A program made the translations under genes and the position numbers. The notes below the pieces were generated by a model. The model was given only the letters and a program-made list of their open reading frames with translations, was not told the DNA's origin and searched no databases. A DNA stretch of 64,000 nt from contig NC_020173.2 of NCBI RefSeq assembly GCF_000224145.3, forward strand, positions 3,325,620 to 3,389,619, read 5' to 3'. This stretch comes from Ciona intestinalis (Eukaryota > Chordata > Ascidiacea > Phlebobranchia > Cionidae). Each line of letters starts with the position of its first letter. Position 1 is the first letter of the stretch. Shown one piece after another: positions 11,201-21,679 of the stretch.

Positions 11201-12901
11201 AATCTTAGACCAAAAATCATGCCTGCTTATCCACACATCACTTTTAAAGTCGTTTGCGCTGTGAGCATGGAAATGGAAATAAGTTCCCACATAGCCCTTT
11301 GAGGGTATAAATGAAAAAACAACAACATATAAGTTACACCCCCAAAATACCCTATACACCTTATAACCAAACAAATAAGTCATAATTGTGTACGATCGCT
11401 TATCTTTTTCAATATCTTCACAGGTGTCCTGTAGACCAACATGTAGATATGCTAGCTAATGGAGAATCCCTGAACGCAACATTTGGTGTCCAGCTATTTC
11501 AAGTGGTCGTTGGTAATGCAACAAGCGCCACAGTGTATTGCGCGGTGAAATTATGCAACAAAACCAACGAAAATTCGTGCGTGCCGGTAAGTCATTTAAC
11601 TACAGTCATAAACAACCTGTAATTTAGATGTCAAACTTAAAACTGGTTGCATAGAGTGCGACATTTTGTATCAATAAATGGATCTAACTTATTTGTTTAT
11701 TCTCACGTGACGGGCACCGACAGTCGTTAAAACTCAGGTGTTTTGTTCTTATATATAGTAGGGCGGGGAAGACAGGGCATCTTAGCATATAACATCAAAT
11801 TAACCTGATCGTGTTTTAAACAATCAACAACGGTTTATGGGAGTCGTAAGGATACGATTTTTTAATTCCTCGGTTTTTCTTTGTTTACTACCTAATGCGA
11901 CAAGAAAATATAATGAAAAGGTGTTTCATCTCCCCCCACCCTATACTATATACGTCGTGCCCGCTTACGAGTTACCACGTATGAAACTTTGTAAGCCTTG
12001 GCAAACGGAGACCTAGTGATTTTAGATGTAAAGATATACCGTGTATAAAGGTTGGGGAGGGAACAGCACTGGTATTTATAAGCTGTAATATTCCAACAGC
12101 AATGCAACGAAAAGCGGAGGAAACGATCCACCGAGGATGAAGATCGTGAAATCAAATATTTCATAGAATCGTCAAACAGGGTTATTGAACTAAAGTTTCC
12201 AATAAGAAGAAATGAAGCTTTACCTTCGGTACAAACTTACACGGCCACTACAGCTAAGCCGGCGAAAAACGAGGGTTTATCAAATTTAAGTAAGTACTTG
12301 TACTTGGTGATGCTATGTTCTCCGGTGGTGCTGTTTTAAAAAATGTTTACATGCTGCGACTTGAAAAATGAAGAGATTTAACTTGTTTAGTCCTCGCGCG
12401 GATGGGGGCAACCACAGCCGTTATAACACAGGTGTTCTTTTATTGTACACATCATGTCTACTGTCATAGGATAACACAAGATTTATTTTTATTCTATTTT
12501 TACGTCCCATTTGATAGTAAACAAAGAACATTTTTAAAAAAAATATAAAACTCGACCCTCACGACTCAAATGGACCGGTGTTAATTGTTTGAAACACGAT
12601 TAGGATATTTAAATTTTAGGTGCTGAAGATGCCCCGTCTTCTCCTACCCTACTGTATGATATACGCTCCATGTCAGCATATGAGCTTGTATAGAATTTAT
12701 AGCAAACCGAATCAGTTGTTACATTTTGTGATTGCCTATTCTTATTTTTCGGTAATTATTTCTTTTTTTTTTTCAGATATTATTCTTCTGGTGTCTCTGA
12801 CTGCTGGAGTTATAATCATAGTTGCCACGATTCTTTGCCTGACAGCAATTCTATGTTCGAAAAATAGACGAGGCAATCCAAAAAGAATGGACGCGTTTTG
12901 A
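5261..12901 (+). CDS. Type I membrane protein with ZP domain and furin site
   Basis: Eight exons join in phase: 5261-5363, 7164-7378, 8131-8288, 9515-9644, 10140-10261, 11424-11586, 12100-12289, 12777-12901, giving 401 residues. The order is a signal peptide (MLAVGSWLVLMVWLVTTVA), a ZP-N half with VTCGGLAITVLL, CGNTVSVT and FDCIY, then a ZP-C half with KCWTTTT, ENGCP, VYCAVKLC and SCVP. A consensus furin site KRRKRS lies at residues 302-307. One transmembrane helix follows at about 362-386, and the tail is short (SKNRRGNPKRMDAF). In this family the site is cut and the ectodomain polymerises into extracellular filaments. The orthologue is unclear; egg-coat, tunic or cuticle roles are all possible. 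An acceptor-like TTGCAG at 5238 may mark a 5' UTR exon or a trans-splice site. Confidence 0.88.
5389..5730. mobile_element. Degenerate MITE family A copy in ZP intron 1
   Basis: The left end (TATAGGTTAGGGTAAGATGG) and the internal marks (TTTGGTAATAAACAATTAAAGAACG) are recognisable. The right end TATCCATTTTACCCCACAGTA lies about 300 bp further on, so the copy is diverged or interrupted. Confidence 0.5.
5830..5877. repeat. AT foldback hairpin
   Basis: ACTAAATTT ... AAATTTAGT arms flank a run of A followed by a run of T. This makes a near-perfect palindrome of about 48 bp that could extrude as a cruciform or mark a small foldback element. Confidence 0.55.
6111..6295. mobile_element. MITE family A copy in ZP intron 1
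   Basis: It begins GGTTGGGGTATAATG and ends CCATCTTACCCAACAGTATA. The internal TTTGGTCGTAAACGGAGAATATTC and GTGCTAACGGTATCCATC blocks match the other family A copies. Confidence 0.65.
6716..6892. mobile_element. MITE family A copy in ZP intron 1
   Basis: It begins TGTAGTAGGGAGGGGAAATA and ends TCTTCCCCATCATCCCGACTATA. Its internal body (CATTTGGTAGTAAACAAAGG, AAAACACGGTCAGGATATTT) is close to the consensus. Confidence 0.75.
7425..8072. mobile_element. DNA-transposon-like element with 15-bp perfect TIRs
   Basis: AGCGAAGATCAAATG at about 7432 is exactly inverted as CATTTGATCTTCGCT at about 8047. With mismatches the match extends outward to ATACA/TGTAT. The 650-bp unit sits in ZP intron 2, starting 46 bp after the exon 2 donor. 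No transposase frame is visible, so it is probably a non-autonomous MITE distinct from family A. A TA target duplication is possible but not decisive. A lone similar end (ATCTTCGCTACTGTA) occurs near 26152. Confidence 0.65.
8319..8517. mobile_element. MITE family A copy in ZP intron 3, inverted
   Basis: Nearly full length, in opposite orientation to most copies: TATAGTAGGGTGGGGAAAAA on the left, then GATCGTGTTTTATACAAT, GAATGTTCTTTGTTTACTAC, and TCCCCCACTCCAGTGTA on the right. Confidence 0.8.
9247..9457. mobile_element. MITE family A copy in ZP intron 3
   Basis: The marks are TTTTGGGTAAGATGTTTCA, TTTGTTACTAAACAAAGAATA and GTACTAACGGTATCCATC. It ends about 55 bp before exon 4. The ends are diverged. 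Confidence 0.6.
10305..10575. mobile_element. Rearranged MITE family A copy in ZP intron 5
   Basis: Two family A right ends occur here: TGTCCCATCTTCCCCCGCCCCTACTATATA at about 10348-10377, and ACCATCTTCCCCTGCCATACG at about 10555-10575. The inverted body TTCTTTGTTTGCCACCAAATAGG lies between them. It is probably a nested or rearranged pair. Confidence 0.5.
10912..10993 (+). repeat. Repeat family C copy
   Basis: TTTAATGGGCCAACTGCTGTGGCCTAAATCTCAGGTCCCATGGCGTGTCCC followed by GCAGGACCTCACTCACACAAAATAG. It matches copies at 1612, 27898, 32770, 43350 and 55195 and has no coding potential. Confidence 0.6.
11751..11951. mobile_element. MITE family A copy in ZP intron 6, inverted
   Basis: Full length: TATATAGTAGGGCGGGGAAG on the left, CTGATCGTGTTTTAAACAAT inside, CCCCCACCCTATACTATATA on the right. 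It is followed directly by a family B SINE fragment (CGTGCCCGCTTACGAGTTACC). Confidence 0.8.
12455..12655. mobile_element. MITE family A copy in ZP intron 7
   Basis: The body shows TTCTATTTTTACGTCCCATTTGATAGTAAACAAAG, AACACGATTAGGATATTT and the right end CCGTCTTCTCCTACCCTACTGTA. A family B fragment (GGGGGCAACCACAGCCGTTATAACACAGG) lies just upstream. Confidence 0.7.
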
Positions 12902-14875
12902 TATCTCTCTCTTGCGTGCCCATAGTTCTATGCATACGGCAGCAGATTTAGAATATTATACTTATACTAATTAAGCTCTTCATTCGCGTTTACCCTTCAA
13001 GGTTATACGCTTATATCGGTTATAACCGTAGCTCTCTTGTTCCTAACATTTCTTTTTAATTTCTTAGATGTGATATTTTCACAAAAAGGTTAAAGCGACT
13101 TTTTATATTTCATTTAAGTTTTACCGGCAAGGACTTTTAGTGTAAAATCTGTATTTACTTTTAAGTGGGAATATCGTCTTAAATATGGAAAGATGGGGTA
13201 AGAAGGGACACCTTTTCAATCTATTTTCTCGTCTCATTTGGAAGTAAACAAACAATATCCAAAGAATTATAAAACCGTATTTCACGACTCCTGCAGACCT
13301 TTGTTAATCGTTTAAAACACGATTAAAATATTTGGATAACATGTAACATGTGCTAAAATCGTCCCATCTTCCTTCACAGTACTACACTTAAATTGCAAAC
13401 CAAAGTTTATTTCTAAACTGCTTTATAAACACCCCCTGAAACAGCTTTTAAGCTTTTTACAGAACATTTAGCAAGACTGGGTTTCTAGGACTACAATTTT
13501 TGAAACTGTACATGTTAAATTAGATAAGCATATCTTTTTTCTAAGCTGGCCCATATTCGTTTGCTTGATTGCAGATCTCTTAGTTTAAATAGTTCGAAAC
13601 GCATGAAATACAATAAAACAATATGCACTGCTCCGATTTTCATTGTCTTTATGTTTTAACACTTATAAGTCACTCAACGAAAAAAGTTCAAAAAATTATC
13701 ACACTTATCGGCAAGGAGTTGATTTGGTGGGTCAACTCTGACCTATAAGACCCCGTTGCGTCCTGCTGTAGGAATAACACCATTTACGATATAAATACTA
13801 AACGCTATGTACAAGTTGAGATGCAATATTAGTATATGTTTATTTATAGAACAACACACTAAAGTTCCTCGGGCAATTCAGCAGCAGTATAGGCTTGGTA
13901 AAATGAGTACGTGGTCCTACCTTGTTTAACACAAATGTATATGTATTTGTTTATTTGAAAGTTTTTATCTTAACATTGTGTTACCCTGTATGGTTACTAG
14001 AATAATAATAACGTAAACACTTTGAAAAGATTTCAGCTTTACTTCTGTAGAGCATTCCACACCCTTTTCGTTAAATATAACATAAATCTCTTTCTACGGT
14101 TTCTATCTACCAGCTTTGGGTGAATAAACGAGACAGGAACTAAAAACGAAACTCCAGCCGTTAAAACACGCTGTGGATAAAATGTATGGAAAAGAGTGTC
14201 AGGTAAAGACTGTAAAACTCAATATAGAATGAAGTCAATATAGAATAAACAATAAAATACACCGCCAGGACCAAGGGCATCATATGTTAATATACGTGAC
14301 GTTGCCATAACGCCAGACATGTATAGTTCTGTATTGGAGTAGGTAGCTTTTGTGGTTTTGTTTGAGCTACGAAACTCCTTTAGAAATGATTTGTAAACAG
14401 ATGAAGACATACGGCAGAGGCGAGACAGGCAACTGTTAATGCTATTGAAATGTAAACTAGTACACGTTAACACGTTTACGCACTGTTTTTTTTCGTTTTA
14501 CTGCGTGGTAGATTAATTGAAATAAGAATAATTCACAAAGTGAATTTACCAAAATTATATACCCCAAAATGGCTTAAAAAACTGTTATTATAATAGTCAA
14601 TAATAAAATTAGATCAATTGTTCTTTAAATTAATTAAAAAAGGTTTAAACAAGTTTATTAGAAAGCGAGACAGCTTGAAAATTGTTTAAGTCCCCTAGCA
14701 ACGGTTTTGATTTAGATTTATTTGCTTGACCGATTTTCTCTAGATGAGGCAATGAGGCGTGACCGAGCAAATCCTAGCACCTCAGCCAAACGTGGGAAGC
14801 GGCATGCACGTTAGTTTCATCAACTTGTAAACGGCATTTTGTATCTAGAGCCATCGGCGTGGTTGTTTCAGAAAA
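12902..14875. other. Spacer downstream of the ZP gene
   Basis: It holds the probable ZP 3' UTR, a MITE family A copy (13185-13383) and a candidate poly-A signal AATAAA near 13613. From about 13650 to 14700 the sequence is AT-rich without recognisable genes. A fragment near 14100-14210 (GGAACTAAAAACGAAACTCC ... AAAACACGCTGTGG) resembles repeats near 7500, 10000, 44300 and 47340. The last 150 bp should hold the SERBP1-like promoter. Confidence 0.45.
13185..13383. mobile_element. MITE family A copy downstream of ZP gene
   Basis: GATGGGGTAAGAAGGGACACC on the left, ATTTGGAAGTAAACAAACAATATCC and GTTTAAAACACGATTAAAATATTTGG inside, CCCATCTTCCTTCACAGTACTA on the right. It probably lies in the 3' UTR. 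Confidence 0.75.
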
Positions 14876-17800
14876 ATGCCGGTAATTCAGGACGCTTACA
14901 GCGTCAATGTCAGTAACCGATTTGACTTGGGTTATAAGAACTACGGGGATAGCGATAACGAATCGGACGTTGCCGAAGACATTGACCCGTTAGAACAGTT
15001 AAAAAAACTTGAAGAGGAACGGGCCAAGGAGCGCGAACAGAAAAAGAAGCTAAAAGAAATTGCGGCCAAGAAAGCCGCCAAAAAGGGCATCCATTTTAAG
15101 GAAAATAAAGATGCCAATGTCCCTGCTAAAAAAGAGCAGACTGGTAATTTATTGTTTAAATTTAAAAAAGTTGTTTAAGCATTAAAATTTGTAGATTGTT
15201 CCGTGTTATTAATAATATAGTATGTTATCACGGCATTTTATAGATGCAAAAAAGTAATTTGTTTTATCCTAATTACATCTGTTTACGTCAAACTGTTTAA
15301 AGAAAAAAGCTGGCTTAAGTTTGTTGTTTAAATCAGGTTTTTTTTTTCTATTAAATCGCACCATATTTATCTACACCTAAGTCGAACCAGTGGCATTGGT
15401 GGTCTACATGTTGCAAAATAAAGGGATGGATTTGGGTTGTTGTGCAAGTCTCTGGGCCCATGATGGCTTGTGCAATTTATTGATTCGCATCATGTTCATT
15501 CGGTGCGAATCATTATTCACACATTTTAGATGCTCACCATAGACTAGTTTAATTTAGACTGAGTCGAAAAGCTCGATTTCTTAGTCCTAAAATATTTATT
15601 GGAGTTTTTTTGTATTAGGCATTCACTATATTGTTAGAATTTCTTGAAATGTTAATTAACCATCTTTTGTTTCTTAACGTCATTCTTTATTTTCTTAACC
15701 ATAGAGCCCGTGAAAGAGGGTAAGACGGGCGGACAAAAGCAAAACAACCAGCGTGCTCCAAGGAGGCAACAAACTGGTGACCGCAAAGACAACCAAGTGG
15801 GTGACGAGAACAGGAGACCCCCGAGGAGACGTAACGATGGCCCCAGGAGGCCCCCGCGTGAGAGGGGTGAAGGTGACACCTTCGGGGAAGGGCGAGGAGA
15901 GGATAAACCAGCCCCATATAATCGTGGGGGTCCACAGGGGCCAGATTCTCGACCAGAGAGACGCGATCGACCAGAAAGGTGCGGTTTGAAAGCAAATTGT
16001 TTAATTGACATATGGTTTTAAATTTACTTCTAAACTTAACAATAGAGGTTTCTCACTTGCCCTTCTTCTTGATGATGTTGTAAGCTTTTTGGGGTTTTGC
16101 ATTCAAGCCGAACTTAATGTCAATGGTGATTTACAGTACTCAGCACATTCTTATTTTAAATTTATAAATGGAAAGGATGGGGGTATTGATTATAGTAACA
16201 TGATAATTTTTTTCCTTCATTTCTTAGGTAAAATGTGTTTTCATGGTGTAAATGGTTTCATTATAAAATGAGTAAATAATTTTTAATTGAAATAATATGG
16301 TATTTCTTGGCTTTTTCTTTAGAAACGAGAGATTCCGAGGTGGTCGTGGTGGATACAGAGGTGGAAACCGTGGAACTTATCGTAACGATGGAAGAGATGA
16401 TCGAGGGAAGAGGGAGTTTGATCGGAGAAGTGGAAGTGACAGATCTGGTGTTCGACCAACTGAGAAGAGAGATGGGGGAGGACCAAGGAACTGGGGGACT
16501 CCTGGAAAGTGAGTAGGGTTTATAGTTTGGAGTTTTGTGTGAGACTTTTTAAGCAGTTTTAATGAAATGGATGTATTTTTGGTATCTGTAAATCCTGTAA
16601 AAAGTACTTTGAAAAATGCGGGGAAGTTTTTTTAAGTTTAAATTCCTTATATTTTTAAGTGAAATTAAAGAACCGACCCAAACTGTAAAATTTGTACATA
16701 GCTTTATACAATTATGAATACTGGTTTAATGTTAGCTTAATTTTTTTAAATCAATTTGTTAAACTTTTTAGGTTTAATTTTATTTTATTCTTTCAGTGAA
16801 ATTGAAGAACCAACAGAAGCTGTGAACCTGAGCTCTGAAGATATTGGTAACTGGGCTGATCACGTGGAGAATGAACAGAGTGAAACCAAAAAGTAAACAA
16901 TCAATATATTGTTCCCTTGTGTGCTGTAATTAGGGATTGGGGTGTGGATTAATTATGGGCTGCTATTTTATTTCTTTCATTACTTAATTTTGGTGTTTAG
17001 GTTTATATAGATTATATATGTGTAGTTGTGCACCACATTGGCTGATTTAAATATTCTGTGTGTTATTTTATTATACTCAAATTGGGTGTATGGTACTTGT
17101 GTTATAGCAGATTTTGTTTAATTCCAATCTACTAGATTATACAGTTTGTGCTTTACCAAGAAAGTGTTTGATATTATTCTAAATTAAATTAATGTGTACA
17201 TGTAGATCTTATTGCACCATGGTGAATGCGGAGCGATCATGTCTAAATATTGGCTTGGTCGCTACGTTTGGTGCAAAATAAAGGGATGAATTTGGGTTGT
17301 TGTGCAAGTCTCTGGGCCCATGATGGCTTGTGCAATTTATTGATTCGCATCATGTTCATTCGGTGCGAATCATTATTCACACATTTTAGATGCTTACCAT
17401 AAACTAGTTTAGACTGCTTGATTGCATAGGTGTTAAGTTCGTATAACACAGGAAGCCTCATTGATTAATGCGTTAAATCGAATATACTTTGACTCTGCTG
17501 GTTTATACAGACACCTAACATGCCTAGCATAATGCCACATACCTATCTTTTATCTCTTCTAACAGGGAAAAGAGTGAGGGAGAAGGAGAAGAGGAGAAAG
17601 AGGAAGAGGAGCAAGAGGTTGAGATGACTTTGGATGAATGGAAGGCAGCTCAAGTGATGAAGAAGCAAGAATTCAACATCCGGAAGCCTGGAGAAGGTGA
17701 TTAATTGGTGTAATTTTCAGTTTTTATTTTGGACAGAGCATGTTAGTGTACATATTTTTTTTAAATCTAATTCTGTCTTTTAATGATAGGAAGAATTGCA

Positions 17801-20800
17801 ATATCGGTGATGTCTTTTGTTATAAATATAATTTAATATATACAAGTATTATTGCACTGTTGGTGCATTTTGCGATCATGTCTAATTATTGGCTTGGTCG
17901 TTATGTAAGGTGCAAAATAATGGGATGAATTCATTTGGCTTGTCCAAGTCACTGGGCCCATTATGGCTTGTGCAATTGTTGTGATTCGCATCATGTTCAT
18001 TCGGTGCGAATCATTTTTCACACATTCGTTTGAGATCATAGGCGCCAAACCTGGGGTGGTAGGGTGTGCAGGTCTACAACTGAATTTTCTGTACTGCATT
18101 GATCAGTGAATGTTACAACCAATAAGTTAGTTGTTTCACAGAATTGTGCGTCTAACTATCCATGCCTACCCTGCATTTTGTAAAGTCTGATGCATAAGAT
18201 TTTATTTGTTTAATGTAGTGACTATTTACAAAATGATTACAGTATATAGGACCATTTTATTAAAATAGACAATACAAGTTTTCGTTTATATACAACATAC
18301 CAGGTAAACTTTTAAAGTTATGTTAGTAACTTTGTATAATAAACACGATCAGGGTATTCTATCACATGTTAAACAAAGGAAATAGCTTGTCATTATCTAC
18401 AATCTATTGTTCAATGTTTTACTGATGGCTAACACCTTGCCACCTTTGTACCTGTACCATATTAAACTTATCAATATTTGTACAATGTGTTTAGTAGGAC
18501 TTGAGGGTTATAAAAAAGCTTTTGCTATGTTAGCTGTACAAATCACTGTAAGAATCTATATGACATAAATTGTACATCTTTATGTGATGACTAGTTTCTG
18601 TACACTATAGTTTGGTCTAAACGTAACTCATGTATTCATAAATTATATGACATATATACATTAGTAATTCTATGATACACTATATAATGATATGCAATTT
18701 CTAATATACAGCTGAAAGCTGTAATTTGAGGCTATAAGCTTATTGCAAACCATTTATCAGCATTGAGATTATGTACATTTTCAATTCTCTTCCTGTGGTT
18801 TAAGTTGCTGTGCTATAAATATTTAATGATCTGGATTGCATGGGTTTTTCCACTTCCTATGATGCCTGTGTTGCTGGTGGTTTGACGCTTGTGTTTGTTA
18901 TGTCTGTATAAAGGAAACGACACACTGTAGTATCAATTTACATGCACGGAGGATTGCATAACATTAAGCAAAACAGTTGCAACAGTTTCTGTTTATCCTT
19001 CATTATTATATTACAGCATTTATATTGTCCTTTTCAATACCAACATGCTGGCTTATGAGATACGATTTTTATTTCCAAGCTTTGGTTTAAAACAGACTGT
19101 CATGTTTGTACTAAAACTAACCAGAAAATTTGTGTTTTATGCAAAAAAAAGCTTATTGTTTTAAATGGACAGCTAATGATAAATAATGAAATATGTACAT
19201 TTTAAAAGCAAGCCCAAAAGATACCATCATATTGATTTCGCAGCTGTAAGCATTAAGACACTTACAGTGAAGTATGTCTGACGTAACTTATTTACTGTCG
19301 TGTTATTGAAAACAACTGCTGCCTTGTTTCAATCCTTTAGTACAATGAAATGTTAAACATGAATGGGTGTCATATTTTTTTCATAACGCATTGGTGGAAG
19401 GGGTAAAACTCATTCTAGTGAAACAAACTTAAACTTGATAATTGTAATGTTTATTGATTAATGCAGTAAAAAATTCCAGGGTAGGCCTTGTCTACCTTGC
19501 CATCCTAAGTTTGTTGCCGATGCTGGTAATTCAATTATCACCAAATCAATTCTTTGGTCTCGATATTATACGACAGATGTGCATCTTATTATTACCATTA
19601 TCGGTTGACATATTGTCAATGCTCTAATTAGGCCTCTCATGTTCGATGTAGTTTAATTGTTGTTAAAACCATTACGTCATTTTTCCTAAGAATTGACCTC
19701 AAGTTTGGTACTTACGTTGAAGTTCTAGCAACACTTGAGCTACTATATTATATAATAGAAATTGGCTCTATCTTTATAGCTCTAAATTACTAAAATTACT
19801 AATGGCAAAATTTAAATCACATCATCAGGTTATTATATTTAAATTCATTTTTTTTTCAAAACCACATAAAATTACCATAATAATTTAAGTTAAGCAGTAT
19901 GTTTCTGCAACTTCAAATCTTTTGTCTGAAATAAATGGTTAATGCCAGTTTTAAGAGTTTTAACTGGAGTCAAGTCACCACTTTTTTATAAGAATGAAAG
20001 CTTAGCCCTTTTTGACTGGTTTAAAACCATAATTGTGACATGTGAGAACTAAGTCTAGTCCAGGTCAAAACGCTGTAAACAGAATTATTAATTATCATTA
20101 CCATAGAAACAAGTGTTGATAAAATTTTAATACCATTCTATTATTTCAGGGGAGGACTCGGCCAAATGGAAAGGACTCAAACTTCTCCATCCTTCAGCAA
20201 GAAGTAATGATAACCAGGAACCAGGACTACAGGAGGTATTGGTTTGATTACTTGGTACTGCTGTACATATGCGTGTTCTCTGTGGGGTTATTGCAACATA
20301 ATCTCACCATCGTACAATGTAGTTCAAAAAAACTGATGTGGCGAATACAGTATACTTTTGCTCTACTTTGTTTGTGTGAACACCTAAAAACAGGGTCTTT
20401 TCCGTTTTTTTAAAACTGGGGTGCCATTGTTTTACTTGTTAATATAATACTGTGTTACCAGTTTTCACTAAATACATGATACCCTAACATTTTTCAGAGC
20501 ATAAATGCATAGGCACGAATGACGTTAAATTTCGAAGTTTCGGAACATTTTTAAAATGTTTACATTAACATCCTTATTTATACCAACAGGACAACAGCCG
20601 CCGAGGTGTGCAATCTAAACCACAAGTTGAAGTTGACATTCGATTCACTGACATGCCAATGAGAGGAGGCCGTGGCGGACGAGGTGGCAGAGGCCGTGGC
20701 GGATACCGTGGAAATGACCGCAGATCTGGTGGCAATCGTCAAGCTAACAAAGGATACAATGCTCGCTCAGTGAGTTTACAATTTTATTTGTTCTCTTTTG

Positions 20801-21110
20801 ATATAGCTTAAGGTGTTTGTGTATGAATGCGCTATGTGAGTTTTTTTAAAAGAAGACAGTACATTAACTTAACCCTAAACTGCTATATAATGAATCCATG
20901 ATGACCTTGTGAGTTCAAGGCCTAAAGTTCAAAACTGACAAAAAGTTAGCATTGATGGCTATGAGAGCTGTGATTTTTTTCTGCCTTCGGATTGACCTCG
21001 TATGCTAAGTCCTGCCACTTCATACAACTAACCACTGGAAATTTTTACAGAGCCAACTTCCCCCTGATGTTCTTAACGAAGCTGAATTCCCAACTCTTCC
21101 CGCTGCATAA
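14876..21110 (+). CDS. SERBP1: SERBP1/HABP4-like RNA-binding protein
   Basis: Eight exons join in phase: 14876-15143, 15705-15978, 16323-16508, 16797-16892, 17566-17696, 20150-20235, 20590-20769, 21051-21110, giving 426 residues (human SERBP1 is 408). SERBP1/HABP4 proteins bind mRNA and sit in the mRNA channel of idle 80S ribosomes. Visible marks are an N-terminal NRFDLGY and [12 protein letters not shown], a Lys/Glu-rich coil, RGG-type Arg/Gly stretches in exons 2 and 3, the family motif EMTLDEWKA ... [10 protein letters not shown] across exons 5-6, a second RGG box ([13 protein letters not shown]) in exon 7, and a C-terminal [10 protein letters not shown]. One gene here probably corresponds to both vertebrate paralogues. 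TTGTTTCAG ends just before AAAAATG, so a 5' UTR intron or spliced-leader acceptor is possible. Introns 1, 4 and 5 each hold one copy of a conserved structured element. Confidence 0.93.
15409..15540 (+). ncRNA. Structured intronic element, copy A (candidate small RNA)
   Basis: In SERBP1 intron 1, this stretch is nearly identical to copy B from TTGCAAAATAAAGGGATG onward. It includes the paired arms TTGTGCAAGTC/GGCTTGTGCAA and GATTCGCA/TGCGAATC and the CACACATTT that follows. The 5' hairpin of copies B and C is not well preserved. The 3' end lies about 170 bp before exon 2, much as copy B lies before its downstream exon. Confidence 0.4.
17212..17386 (+). ncRNA. Structured intronic element, copy B (candidate small RNA)
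   Basis: The best-formed copy, in SERBP1 intron 4. Three hairpins can be drawn. The first has outer stem TTGCACCA/TGGTGCAA (17212-17219 with 17269-17276) and inner stem AGCGATC/GGTCGCT. The second is TTGTGCAAGTC/GGCTTGTGCAA (17300-17310 with 17325-17335), with G-U pairs. The third is TGATTCGCA/TGCGAATCA (17341-17349 with 17364-17372). AAAATA after the first hairpin fits the H-box pattern ANANNA, and ACA occurs at the 3' end. That recalls an H/ACA snoRNA, but a third hairpin is atypical. The class is not proven. Confidence 0.45.
17852..18027 (+). ncRNA. Structured intronic element, copy C (candidate small RNA)
   Basis: In SERBP1 intron 5. It is diverged from copy B in several places, but the outer stem TTGCACT/GGTGCAA (now with a G-U pair), the loop ATGTCTAA-TATTGGCTT, the box-like AAAATA, GGGCCC, and the whole third hairpin with its loop are kept. 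The second stem has one mismatch (TTGTCCAAG). The conserved third-hairpin loop is identical in all three copies. Confidence 0.42.
19455..19530 (+). repeat. Repeat family E copy
   Basis: TTGATTAATGCAGTAAAAAATTCCAGGGTAGGCCTTGTCTACC followed by TTGCCGATGCTGG. Related copies lie at 17455-17515 (left half only), 18035-18085 (inverted) and 54425-54505. The rest of SERBP1 intron 5 (18100-20149) shows no other gene-like signal. Confidence 0.5.
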
Positions 21111-21490
21111 ATGAGCCTACGTGACTATTTTTAAGACAATTTGTAGAGGGCATGAGTTGAACATTGTTTTTATGCTCCCAACTTTTTTGTTTGGCGTCCA
21201 AATGTTCCTATCGGCGGACCTTAGTTGACTGTGGTAACATTGTAAATAGCATGACTTATATGCCCGCTGCGTTTGTGTACCGTTTCGCATACGATTTTAT
21301 GTCAATTTGCAAAATAAGTTTCACCGTTTTTCGGATAAATAAGTTTACCCCCATGTTTTATTTCAAAATGCTTTTCTTTGCAGCTGGTGTGTTTAAACCC
21401 AGCGGCAAAAATCATGGATAAAACAACATGCATGCGTTCAACATGGTGAACATTGGATTTTGCTTGGTTTGGTCTCTCAAAGGAAACTGA

Positions 21491-21496
21491 AATAAA
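21491..21496 (+). terminator. Poly-A signal of the SERBP1-like gene
   Basis: A canonical AATAAA lies 380 bp after the stop codon, with a second one near 21531. The next gene starts at 21680. The gap from 21111 to 21679 otherwise shows nothing. Confidence 0.5.
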
Positions 21497-21679
21497 TTAA
21501 TTGGTTACACAAATGTGTGCATGGAATTAATAAATGAAGCCCCAATATGTGTGCGGAACTGAAATGTCAATATTGGCGGAGAAAAAAAGGCAGTGCGGTT
21601 ATATATTGACGCATTAAGTATTGGTAGCCGATAACTTCTCATCAATAGTGACCACGTAATATAGTCCAGAGCTTCTAGA

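Noticed and set aside
14219..14473. Minus-strand open frame of 84 codons between the ZP and SERBP1 genes
   Set aside because: No recognisable motif, no plausible splice partners, and the right side is AT-rich noncoding sequence.
15652..16011. Minus-strand frames of about 100-120 codons opposite SERBP1 exon 2
   Set aside because: Shadows created by the GC-rich RGG-coding exon; the plus-strand exon is certain.
17212..17386. Reading the SERBP1 intronic element as a C/D box snoRNA
   Set aside because: The only TGATG-like box (CATGATGG) becomes CATTATGG in copy C, and no matching D box with terminal stem is found.
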